Assembly: GCA_963727545.1 (NCBI GenBank)
Contig: CAVSGS010000010.1
Span: 62,001 to 126,000, forward strand
Length of the DNA: 64,000 bases
Direction of reading: 5' to 3'
DNA from: Flexifilum sp963727545
GTDB taxonomy: Bacteria > Chloroflexota > Anaerolineae > Aggregatilineales > Phototrophicaceae
Position numbers and translations under genes: made by a program. Below, piece after piece: positions 9,613 to 17,391 of this stretch. A model generated the notes under the pieces. That model was not told where the DNA came from. It did not search any database and saw only the letters and a list, made by a program, of their open reading frames with translations. Each line of letters opens with the position of its first letter. Positions within the stretch are counted from its first letter, which is position 1.

Positions 9613-10218
9613 TTACTCGATGAGATGCGGAGTTGCAGCAGCTTCCGTTAGGTAAAACCTTTCATCCTCCATTTCAATTGTGCAGATAGAGGTATTGTAT
9701 AGCGAAAATCGGCGAATGTCATCGCGATCTTCGAACAGCGCCATCAGCAGCACGCGGATCGTGCCGCCGTGCGTGACGACGACGATCTCCGGTCCCGGCT
9801 CACGGGCAGCGATCTCGCGGAACGCCGCCAGCGCTCGCCCCTGCATCATCCGCCGCGACTCCCCGCCGGGAAACGGAAAGCCGAGATAGTCCTCGCGCAT
9901 CTGCACCGCTTGCTGGGGATATTGGCTGCTGATTTCAGCATTGGTCAAGCCCTGAAACTTGCCGAGGTTCAACTCGCGCAGCCGCGCATCGGCGTGAACG
10001 GGCAGTCCCAGCGCTTGAGCCAGCGGCGCTGCCGTCTGCCGCGCCCGCAGTAGATCGCTGCTGTAGATCGCCGTAATCGGCTGATGCTTCAAGTGCAGCG
10101 CCAGCGCCTGAGCCTGCTCCAGCCCGCCCCCATTCAGCGGAACGTCGATGTGCCCCTGCCAGCGACCTTCGCTGTTCCAATCGGTTTGCCCATGACGAAT
10201 CAACAATATTCGCTTCAT
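9613..10218 (-). CDS. histidine phosphatase family protein (phosphoglycerate-mutase-like)
   Basis: A 201-residue branch-1 histidine phosphatase. LIRHGQTDWN carries the phospho-accepting His, LRELNLGKFQGL the acid Glu, and VVTHGGTIR the second catalytic His. Family members include CobC-type phosphatases and cofactor-dependent phosphoglycerate mutases; the sequence alone does not tell which, and no cobalamin genes are nearby. The ATG at 10218 opens directly on the conserved strand. It stands upstream of pckA on the same strand, with a 112-nt gap holding a possible promoter region. Confidence 0.88.
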   Translation of the reverse strand: MKRILLIRHGQTDWNSEGRWQGHIDVPLNGGGLEQAQALALHLKHQPITAIYSSDLLRARQTAAPLAQALGLPVHADARLRELNLGKFQGLTNAEISSQYPQQAVQMREDYLGFPFPGGESRRMMQGRALAAFREIAAREPGPEIVVVTHGGTIRVLLMALFEDRDDIRRFSLYNTSICTIEMEDERFYLTEAAATPHLIE

Positions 10219-10314
10219 AAACCCTCTATTCTGGTGGTTAGGGTTGACGTGCCGCCTTTAGGACGGCAAAATTGAGTAATTTGTAGCCGATCTTGCCTAT
10301 CAGGAGCAAATACC

Positions 10315-10659
10315 GTGACGATCCATGAATCGAACGACACTGCCGACCTGCCTCAACCCAGCCAAACGCAAATCTTGCTGCTGGCGCTCACCGCGGGCGC
10401 GGGCTTGATCTTGATGATGCTGGCGCTGGGTATCGGCGTGGTACAGGGTGAAGCAGCGGATGCCAGCACCATCGGTCTGACCTTCGCCGGTGGACTGGCG
10501 CTGCTCGTGCTCGGCATCGGCGGCTGGCTGGCGCTGGTTCAGCCCTTCAAGCACTTCGACGACATCAACGAACCCCATTTCACCGGGCATCACGAGCATG
10601 ACGCTGCTGCTCACGAGCAAGTGGACGAAGCAGTGGCGATCATCCCGCACGAGGAGTAA
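10315..10659 (+). CDS. small two-helix membrane protein, unknown function
   Basis: 114 residues that I do not recognise. A polar N-terminus is followed by two hydrophobic helices (about residues 22-43 and 55-77) and a His/Asp/Glu-rich tail (HHEHDAAAHEQ). The start is GTG 10315 with AGGAG about 9 nt upstream. It ends 38 nt before era and probably shares its transcript. The acidic, His-rich tail could bind metal, but that is only a guess. Confidence 0.7.
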   Translation: MTIHESNDTADLPQPSQTQILLLALTAGAGLILMMLALGIGVVQGEAADASTIGLTFAGGLALLVLGIGGWLALVQPFKHFDDINEPHFTGHHEHDAAAHEQVDEAVAIIPHEE

Positions 10660-10697
10660 GCGACACCCTCAATCTAGCACGGCATAAAAGGACACGC

Positions 10698-11642
10698 ATG
10701 AGCGATCTCGAATTGGACGTTGAGGAAAATCTGCCGGAGGATTATCGCTCCGGTGTGGTCGCGGTGGTCGGACGCCCGAACGTCGGCAAATCAACCCTGA
10801 TCAACCGCATTCTGCGCCAGAAGATCGCCATCGTCAGCCCGAAGCCCCAAACGACGCGCCGCCGTCAACTCGGTATCTTCACCGACGAGCGCGCGCAAAT
10901 TCTGTTTATCGACACGCCCGGCTTGCACGCACCACAGCACAAGCTCGGCGAGTACATGGTCAAGACCGCCGAGTCTGCCTTCCGCGACGCCGACGTGATT
11001 CTGCTGCTGAATGACGTCTCCGCCCGCCCGGATCGCGGCGACGAGTTACTCGCCCAGACCGTCGAGCGGCTGCGCGGTGAGACGCCGGTTTTCCTGACGC
11101 TCAACAAAGCCGACCTGCTCACCCCGCAGAACCATGATCCCAACATCGCGGCGCATGAAGCGCTGATCCCGCACCAGCGGGAGTTCATCACCAGCGCCTT
11201 CACCGGCGATGGCGTCGATCCGCTGATCGACGCGCTGGTCGAGCAGCTGCCGCGCGGACCGCGCTACTACCCCGCCGACGACCTGAGCGACGTGAATATG
11301 CGCTTCGTCGCCGCCGAGGTCATCCGCGAAAAGATCATGCTGCTGACCGAGCAGGAGATCCCCTACTCGGTCGCCGTCGAGGTCGAGAGCTACAAAGAGC
11401 GCTCGGACGACCTGACCTACATCAGCGCGCTGATCTACGTCGAGCGCGACTCGCAAAAAGGCATCGTCATCGGCAAAGGCGGCGCGATGATCAAGCGCAT
11501 CAGCACCGACGCGCGCACCGAACTCGCCAAGATCGTCGGCACGAAAGTCTTTCTCGATTTGCGGGTCAAGGTGCTCAAGAACTGGCGCAGCGACGAAAAG
11601 CTGATGCAGCGCCTGGGCTATCGCATGAAGGACGAGGACTAG
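10698..11642 (+). CDS. era: GTPase Era
   Basis: A ribosome-associated GTPase that binds the 3' end of 16S rRNA during 30S maturation. G1 GRPNVGKST, the G2/switch-I stretch KPQTTRRRQLG, G3 DTPG and G4 NKAD are all visible in the first 180 residues. The C-terminal KH domain holds GKGGAMIKRI. The 314 residues match the family. ATG 10698 has AAGGA about 8 nt upstream. It is the middle gene of a three-gene plus-strand group. Confidence 0.96.
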   Translation: MSDLELDVEENLPEDYRSGVVAVVGRPNVGKSTLINRILRQKIAIVSPKPQTTRRRQLGIFTDERAQILFIDTPGLHAPQHKLGEYMVKTAESAFRDADVILLLNDVSARPDRGDELLAQTVERLRGETPVFLTLNKADLLTPQNHDPNIAAHEALIPHQREFITSAFTGDGVDPLIDALVEQLPRGPRYYPADDLSDVNMRFVAAEVIREKIMLLTEQEIPYSVAVEVESYKERSDDLTYISALIYVERDSQKGIVIGKGGAMIKRISTDARTELAKIVGTKVFLDLRVKVLKNWRSDEKLMQRLGYRMKDED

Positions 11643-11666
11643 CGCCAGCCTGCGCGAGCAGCCAGT

Positions 11667-12848
11667 ATGGTTGACCAGCCGCTTGACCCGGCAATCCAAG
11701 CCAATCTGCTGCCCGACGAGCAGGTCTTGTGGACCGACATCCCCGATACGAGCTATCTCTCGCGACTCAACACACGCGAACGATTCACCAAGTATACGCT
11801 GGTTACTTTCGGTCTGGCTTTGCTGCTCGTAATCTGGTCAAGTCAGGGCAGCGCGTTCGAGGTCGGGGAACTGATCCGTAATACGCTAATCATTTCGGCT
11901 GTGCCGCTGGTCATCCTCGGCGGCATTGCCTTGATCTGGTATCGGCGACAGCGCACGATACCACTCGCACAGCCGCCGGTTGAAAATCCCGCCCTCCGCT
12001 TCGTGCTAACTGACCGGCGCGTGATCAGCCATAGTTACGTGACCCGCGCGAGTACATCGCTGTTTTTGGTAGACGCTCGAACGGAAATGAATCTGCTCGG
12101 CTGGGGTTACGGCGAAATCGAGTTTTTTCCGCCTTCCAAAGCAGCGACGCCGAAAGGACCCGGAAACCTACGACTTTCCGCGTTGGCATTCATCCACCTC
12201 GCCAACGTTGCCGAAGTCCATCGCCTGATCCTCGAAGCCCAGCAGAATCTAACCGGCGATCAACCCGGCGACGATTTCATGGGAGTGCTTACACCAGATG
12301 AGCACGTGCTGTGGACTGGTGAACCGGATGTCGCCTATCGCGCCCAGCGCTCCGCTCGACGCGAGATTCAATCAGCGGTTGGCATCGTGCTGTTGTTCGC
12401 GGTCGTCTTTTATGTTGGGGGAACACTGCTGGGAGGTGGCACAATTAACCTTCCCGACCTGCTCTACTTCATCATCCTGCTTTCAGCGCTACCGCTTGCC
12501 GGGATTGCGCTGGCGCTGATCGCGCGTTTTCTGCATCGCGGCACAATTCAACCGGAGCAGCTGCCGATGGAGCCGCACACGTACGTCAACGCAGTGACGG
12601 ATCGGCGCGTACTGGTATATCACGCCATTTTTCGCTCGACCGGGTGGATTTCATTGGCGGACACCGATGTAAAACTGAAGCGACGGAGCCAAGAACACGG
12701 AAACATCCGCTTCTTTGCCCAGCCGCATCAGTTACCAGACGGAAAAACGCTCTCCGCCGGATTCCTTTTTCATTTCGGTGACATTGCCCATGCCGCTGAG
12801 GTTTATCATCTGATTTTGGCAGCGCAGGCGCAACTCAGAAGCAGCTAG
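11667..12848 (+). CDS. membrane protein with two tandem PH-like (bPH) modules
   Basis: 393 residues made of two related halves of about 195. Each starts LxPDExVLWTxxPD, continues with two membrane helices (about 44-60 and 70-93; about 229-250 and 257-285), then a soluble beta domain with TDRRV and a closing helix VAEVHRLILEAQ / AAEVYHLILAAQ. The TDRRV strand is typical of bacterial PH-like (bPH) domains. Function unknown; membrane-surface binding is inferred. It starts 24 nt after era, and its stop overlaps the convergent ribF stop within CTAG. Confidence 0.75.
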   Translation: MVDQPLDPAIQANLLPDEQVLWTDIPDTSYLSRLNTRERFTKYTLVTFGLALLLVIWSSQGSAFEVGELIRNTLIISAVPLVILGGIALIWYRRQRTIPLAQPPVENPALRFVLTDRRVISHSYVTRASTSLFLVDARTEMNLLGWGYGEIEFFPPSKAATPKGPGNLRLSALAFIHLANVAEVHRLILEAQQNLTGDQPGDDFMGVLTPDEHVLWTGEPDVAYRAQRSARREIQSAVGIVLLFAVVFYVGGTLLGGGTINLPDLLYFIILLSALPLAGIALALIARFLHRGTIQPEQLPMEPHTYVNAVTDRRVLVYHAIFRSTGWISLADTDVKLKRRSQEHGNIRFFAQPHQLPDGKTLSAGFLFHFGDIAHAAEVYHLILAAQAQLRSS

Positions 12849-13774
12849 CGCTGCTGCGACAGATACAGCCGCGTTTGCTTCACGTCGGCGGTCATCTGCT
12901 CGATCAGTTTAGCGACGCTCTCGAAGCGCATTTCCGCGCGCAGCCGCTTCTCGAAGCTGAAGGTCAACTGCTGACCGTAGATCATACGGTCGAAATTGAG
13001 TATAAAGGCTTCGACGCGCACGTCCTCGCCGTCAAACTGCGGGCGAATGCCGACGTTGGTCGCCGCCATGAAGCGCTCGTCGCCCAACTGCGCCCAGCCC
13101 GCGTAAATGCCGTTCGCCGGGATCACCTGTTCGTCCCACAGCTTGAGGTTCGCCGTCGGGAAACCGAGTTCGCGCCCACGATGATCGCCATGCACGACTT
13201 CGCCGGTCAGCGCATAGGAGCGACCGAGCCAGTCGCGCGCCTGCCCGACTTCGCCCGCCAGCAGCGCCGCGCGGATCGCCGTGCTGCTGATGGCGCCGTC
13301 GCTCTCAGCCGCGATCAGGTCGATCACCTGCACCGAGAAGCCTTTTTGCTCGCCCTGCGCCTGTAAGAAGGGGACGTTGCCCTCACGCTTGTAGCCGAGC
13401 GCGAAATCCGCGCCGACCCACAGCGAACTGAGTTTCAGGTGTTCCAGCATCGAGTCGACGAATGCCGCCGCCCGGATCTGGCGAAAATCGTCGTTGAACG
13501 GCAGCGTGATCACGGTATCGACGCCCAGTTCGCCCAGATATTGGGCGCGCTGCTCCGGCGTCGTCAGGTAATAGCGCCCCTTCAAGCCGCGCAGCACGAT
13601 GTCGGGATGCGGATAGAAGGTCAGCACGACCGCCAGTCGATTGCTGGCGCGGGCTTCTTCGACCAAGCGCCGGATCAAAAATTGGTGTCCACGATGCACG
13701 CCGTCGAATACGCCAATCGTGACCACTGAGGGTTTGTCGAGCTGAACGCGCTCAAGATCATAGAGATGCTGCAT
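12845..13774 (-). CDS. ribF: bifunctional riboflavin kinase / FAD synthetase
   Basis: Converts riboflavin to FMN and FMN to FAD. The N-terminal adenylyltransferase domain shows GVFDGVHRGHQ (nucleotidyl-transfer HxGH), the GADFALGYKREGN loop and ISSTAIRAAL; the C-terminal kinase domain begins near residue 185 with GEVVHGDHRGRELGFPTANL (the PTAN motif). The 309 residues match the family. It is the last gene of the nusA operon, 21 nt after truB. Its stop codon overlaps that of the convergent PH-like gene. No FMN riboswitch precedes it. Confidence 0.95.
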   Translation of the reverse strand: MQHLYDLERVQLDKPSVVTIGVFDGVHRGHQFLIRRLVEEARASNRLAVVLTFYPHPDIVLRGLKGRYYLTTPEQRAQYLGELGVDTVITLPFNDDFRQIRAAAFVDSMLEHLKLSSLWVGADFALGYKREGNVPFLQAQGEQKGFSVQVIDLIAAESDGAISSTAIRAALLAGEVGQARDWLGRSYALTGEVVHGDHRGRELGFPTANLKLWDEQVIPANGIYAGWAQLGDERFMAATNVGIRPQFDGEDVRVEAFILNFDRMIYGQQLTFSFEKRLRAEMRFESVAKLIEQMTADVKQTRLYLSQQR

Positions 13775-13795
13775 GAAGTTTCCGTTCCCGTTCCG

Positions 13796-14659
13796 TCAAG
13801 GTTGCGAGGCAAAGACTTTGCCCGGCTTAAGCCATCCGTTATCCGCTTCCAGTACCGCGATCAACCGCCCATCGGCGTCGTATGCCATGATCGGCTGCTC
13901 CGTCGCTCGATCGAGCGGCAGGAACCGCCCATGCCGAATTTCGGTTTCGGCAGCAGCATCGACCACCAGCGCCGGATAATCCGTCAGCGCTGTCCGTGGC
14001 GAGATCACATGATCGCTTGGATTATCGAGGAGTGTAGCAAGCGGCACGGCATTTTCAAGCGTGAAAACGCCGCTGGCGGTGCGCCGCAGCGCCGTCAAGT
14101 GAGCGCCGACGCCCAACGCCGCGCCAATGTCGTAGCCGAGGCTCCGGATGTAGGTTCCGGCGCTGCACACCACGTCGAGCGTGAACTCCGGCGCTGACCA
14201 GTCCGTCAGCGTCAGCGCGTCGATCTGCACCGGTCGCGGCTCGCGCTCGACCGTCTGCCCCGCCCGCGCCAGATCGTACAGTTTGCGCCCGCCCTGCTTG
14301 ATGGCGCTGTACATCGGCGGCACTTGGGCGATCGCGCCGCGAAACGGCTCCAGCGCTCGCTCGACATCCGCCTGCGTGATCGCGCTGGCGTCGTGTTCCT
14401 CGACAATTTCACCTTGCGCGTCGTAGGTGTCAGTCACGACGCCGAGCCGAACTCGTGCCGTGTAGCGTTTCGTCCCGTGCATGACGTACTCGCTGAGCCG
14501 GGTCGCCCCGCCGACGCACAGGATCAACACGCCGGTCGCCATCGGGTCGAGCGTCCCGGCGTGCCCGATTTTCTTGATCCCGGACGCGCGGCGCACCCGC
14601 GCCACCACGTCATGACTGGTCAAGTCGCGCGGTTTGTCAACATTCAGAAATCCAAACAG
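13796..14659 (-). CDS. truB: tRNA pseudouridine-55 synthase TruB
   Basis: Makes pseudouridine 55 in the T-loop of tRNAs. GHAGTLDPMATGVL carries the catalytic Asp; the second domain and C-terminal extension give about 288 residues. The conserved N-terminal strand GFLNVDKPRDLTSHDVV lies upstream of the first standard-looking start (TTG 14623), and an in-frame stop at 14666-14668 limits the extension. The only reasonable initiator that keeps the strand is CTG 14657-14659, with GGAG 9 nt upstream, so I call a CTG start. It follows the FHA/REC/FHA gene by 6 nt. The product is certain; the start is less so. Confidence 0.9.
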   Translation of the reverse strand: MFGFLNVDKPRDLTSHDVVARVRRASGIKKIGHAGTLDPMATGVLILCVGGATRLSEYVMHGTKRYTARVRLGVVTDTYDAQGEIVEEHDASAITQADVERALEPFRGAIAQVPPMYSAIKQGGRKLYDLARAGQTVEREPRPVQIDALTLTDWSAPEFTLDVVCSAGTYIRSLGYDIGAALGVGAHLTALRRTASGVFTLENAVPLATLLDNPSDHVISPRTALTDYPALVVDAAAETEIRHGRFLPLDRATEQPIMAYDADGRLIAVLEADNGWLKPGKVFASQP

Positions 14660-14665
14660 CGGGAT

Positions 14666-15856
14666 TTACTCCGGTTTTTCGGCAAACTCAAGGAAATAGA
14701 TGTAGAAGCGCATCCGACCAAAGCGAACCTCGTCGGCGCTGCGCAGCGGCACCGGCACCTCCGGCTTGAGCGGCTCGCCGTTGAGAAACGTCCCGTTGAC
14801 GCTGTTGAGGTCTTCAAGGAAGAACGTTTCATTGAGCAGCGATAAGCGCGCGTGCAGCCGCGAAACGCCGTTATCGACGGCGTTATAGCGGCTCAAATCG
14901 ACGTGGGATTGCAGGTTTTGGCTGACCGACCGCCCGAAGGTGATCGCCTCTTTCGCGGTCAAGACCAACGGTTCTTTGTGCCCGGCGATGAACATCACCA
15001 CCGAATTTCGCCGGGACTGCGGTTGGATCGTTTGCAGCGGCGCCGTACCGAGCAGACGCTTGGTCCGCATCGATGCCACGCCTTCGCCCTCGCCGACTAG
15101 CATGAACACGACATGCGTGAGTTCCTTCATGCTCAGCGGCTCGGAGAGCACGATGTCCGCTCCGGCTTCAATCGCATCGCTGGTGCTTACGTCGCTGTCG
15201 CTGGTCTCCAGCGCGATCAGGGGCGTCCCATTGTGATGGATGTCCCGACGCACGTAGCGACACAGTTCCAGCCCCGGCATATCCGGCAGGGTTAAGTCGA
15301 GCAGAATGATCGAGGGACTGCGTTGATTGAACAGGCAAATCGCCGAGACCACGCTCCGCGCAATCACCGGCTCGAAGTCCGCCTGTCGCAGCGTCTCCGC
15401 GATCACTTGGGCGACATCCGCATCTTTCTTGACGATCAGGACGGTTTTGCCACCACCGCGTAACGGTGCCTTGAGGGTTTCGCTGTCGAGCGATTTATGA
15501 AAGCCCGCCGCATAGGACGGCGCAACCACCACGCGCAGCGTGATCGGCAGGTGTGCCAATTGGACGTGATCGCGCCGGACCAGCGGCACCGGCTCGTTGG
15601 GGGTCAGCCGAACGCCGTTCACGTAGGTGCCGTTACCACTGCCCAAGTCCATAATTTTGAGCTGAGTACCTTCGGCGATCAGCGCCGCGTGCTGGCGCGA
15701 GATGCCGTGATCTTCGGCGTTATAGGGCTTCAGGTCGACGTCCGGCTTAGCAGAGGACTTATCCGACCGTCCGATGATCAGTTTGGTTTCAAACTGAGCG
15801 CGGATCGGCTCAGGCACTTTTGGCAGTTTGAATTCGACAACCCACGGCACTTGCAT
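14666..15856 (-). CDS. FHA - receiver-like - FHA domain protein
   Basis: About 396 residues in three domains. FHA 1 (about 26-110) has ISRQHAAL and GSGNGTYVNG; FHA 2 (about 300-390) has VSRLHARLS and NSVNGTFLNG; both keep the Ser/Arg/His/Asn residues that bind phosphothreonine. The middle (about 138-255) is a response-regulator receiver fold: it keeps the phospho-acceptor-like Asp in ILLDLTLPD, but the acidic pair is KK and the conserved Lys is Glu (SEP), so normal phosphorylation is unlikely. I infer a phosphoprotein-binding scaffold. It lies in the nusA operon, with a TATAAT at 15902-15907 just upstream that may give it its own promoter. Confidence 0.85.
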   Translation of the reverse strand: MQVPWVVEFKLPKVPEPIRAQFETKLIIGRSDKSSAKPDVDLKPYNAEDHGISRQHAALIAEGTQLKIMDLGSGNGTYVNGVRLTPNEPVPLVRRDHVQLAHLPITLRVVVAPSYAAGFHKSLDSETLKAPLRGGGKTVLIVKKDADVAQVIAETLRQADFEPVIARSVVSAICLFNQRSPSIILLDLTLPDMPGLELCRYVRRDIHHNGTPLIALETSDSDVSTSDAIEAGADIVLSEPLSMKELTHVVFMLVGEGEGVASMRTKRLLGTAPLQTIQPQSRRNSVVMFIAGHKEPLVLTAKEAITFGRSVSQNLQSHVDLSRYNAVDNGVSRLHARLSLLNETFFLEDLNSVNGTFLNGEPLKPEVPVPLRSADEVRFGRMRFYIYFLEFAEKPE

Positions 15857-15952
15857 CAACGCTGCACGACCTCAAGAATTACGACACTAGAAATCGCATA
15901 AATTATATTGCATTCCTATACGATCTGCACATTTGGCTGCATACCAACCGGA

Positions 15953-16945
15953 TCAGGCGATCGTCAGTGTCCCTTGGGCGCACGCCTCATGCAGCAGCGG
16001 CAGGACCCGCGCTTTCGCTTCCGCAATCGTCCCGGCGATCGTCGCTCCCGACGCCTGCCGGTGACCGCCGCCGCCCAAACTCAGCGCAACTGACGCCACG
16101 TCGTAGCCCGGTTTACTGCGAAAACCAAGTTCGACCCGGTTATCCGCCAGTTCCTTGAACACTACTGAGATCATCGCCTCGTTCGCGGTGACGAGGAATT
16201 CTACCAAGCCGCCGTCGGTGATGTCGGTAATGTGCGCTTGGCGGGCATCCGCCTGCGTCACCACCGCCGAAATCACGCCGTCGTCGAGTTCCACGCTCGG
16301 CAGCACGTATTTCCACAGCTGAATGTTCTGATAGGGGGTACTGGCGAGCGTCCGCGCCGTCACTTCAGTCAGCGAGGCGCCGGCTTGCATCAGCTTCTGG
16401 GCATAGCCGAGCGTGTCCGGGCGCACGTTGCTGGTGCGGAATCCCTGCGTATCGGTGATCAAGCCGGTCAGCAGCGGCACAGCGCTGTTACGCGATAACG
16501 GCTGCCCCATGTATTCCAGCCACCGCTGGACAATTTCAGTGGTCGAGACGGCATCCGGGATCAACACGTAGATGTCGCCGAACAGGGTATTTGTCGGGTG
16601 ATGGTCGACGTTGATCACGGTTTGGCTGTGGGCGCGCCCGTAAACGCCCGCCTCGCCGGAACGCTCCTCATCACTCGAATCGAGCGAGATCATCAGATCC
16701 CATTCACCGCTGGTCAGCGTCGGCTGCACGCCCTCCGAACCGGGCACGAAGCGCAGATACGCCGGTACGCCCTTGTCGACCGCCAGCGTGGTCACAGCCG
16801 AGCCGCGCTCGCGCAGCGCGTTCGCCAACCCCAACAGCGACCCGATAGCATCGCCGTCGGGGTTCATGTGCGTCACCAATAGAATTGATTTTGCCGCGTC
16901 GACCGCTTTGGTTGCTTCAGTCCAGTTCAGTTTTACCATCGTCAT
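15953..16945 (-). CDS. nrnA: NrnA-type DHH phosphoesterase (oligoribonuclease / pAp phosphatase)
   Basis: NrnA proteins degrade 2-5-nt RNAs (nanoRNA) and often hydrolyse 3'-phosphoadenosine 5'-phosphate. Motifs: LLVTHMNPDGDAIGS, SLDSSD, NVDHHPTN (DHH) and GGGGHRQASGA (DHHA1). About 330 residues is family-typical. The start is ATG 16945 (or 16939, two codons later). It overlaps the 3' end of rbfA by about 29 nt, implying coupled translation, and nrnA following rbfA is a common order in bacteria. It is a paralogue of the recJ gene at the left of the window. Confidence 0.9.
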   Translation of the reverse strand: MTMVKLNWTEATKAVDAAKSILLVTHMNPDGDAIGSLLGLANALRERGSAVTTLAVDKGVPAYLRFVPGSEGVQPTLTSGEWDLMISLDSSDEERSGEAGVYGRAHSQTVINVDHHPTNTLFGDIYVLIPDAVSTTEIVQRWLEYMGQPLSRNSAVPLLTGLITDTQGFRTSNVRPDTLGYAQKLMQAGASLTEVTARTLASTPYQNIQLWKYVLPSVELDDGVISAVVTQADARQAHITDITDGGLVEFLVTANEAMISVVFKELADNRVELGFRSKPGYDVASVALSLGGGGHRQASGATIAGTIAEAKARVLPLLHEACAQGTLTIA

Positions 16946-17309
16946 CGATTTCAAGTCCTGTGTCTTCAGGCGGGATGTCGAGACTTGCCAGCAGCGCGTT
17001 GATCCGCTCGCCGCGTTCCAGACTCTCATCCCAGCGAAAAATGAGTTCGGGAGCTTTGCGCAGCCGTACACGCTTGGCGACTTCGCGCCGCAGATACCCC
17101 TTTGCCCGCTCTAGCGCGAACATCACTTCCGGTTGTCGTTCTTCTTCCCCCAGCGCATTGACGTAGACCGTAGCGAACAGCAGCTCCGGGTCAAGCTCGA
17201 CGTCCGTCACCGTAATACCGTGCAAACGCGGGTCAGCCACCTCCCGCAAGATCAGCTGGCTCAATATCTTGCGTATCTGCCCGGACGTACGCTCCTGTTT
17301 GATTTTACT
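16917..17309 (-). CDS. rbfA: ribosome-binding factor A
   Basis: A KH-fold protein that helps mature the 16S 5' end during 30S assembly, especially in the cold. It reads QIRKILSQLILREVADPRL near the N-terminus, then VTVNALGEEE-like strands and the closing segment ELIFRWDESLERGERI; 130 residues is normal. I chose ATG 17309 (MSKIKQER), with AGGAG about 11 nt upstream, over an ATG 11 codons earlier. It is followed by an acidic tail that overlaps nrnA. Fourth gene of the nusA operon. Confidence 0.93.
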   Translation of the reverse strand, partial: SKIKQERTSGQIRKILSQLILREVADPRLHGITVTDVELDPELLFATVYVNALGEEERQPEVMFALERAKGYLRREVAKRVRLRKAPELIFRWDESLERGERINALLASLDIPPEDTGLEIDDDGKTELD

Positions 17310-17391
17310 CATGATGCAGCTTTCTCCTGTTCCTGCAAACACAACGCCACCGTCGCATTGACGGTGGCGCTGCCCAGCTTGTCGATCCGTG

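Noticed and set aside
12840..12850. Stop codons of the PH-like gene and ribF overlapping in CTAG as a regulatory signal
   Set aside because: Convergent stops overlapping at a CTAG palindrome are a simple consequence of gene packing.
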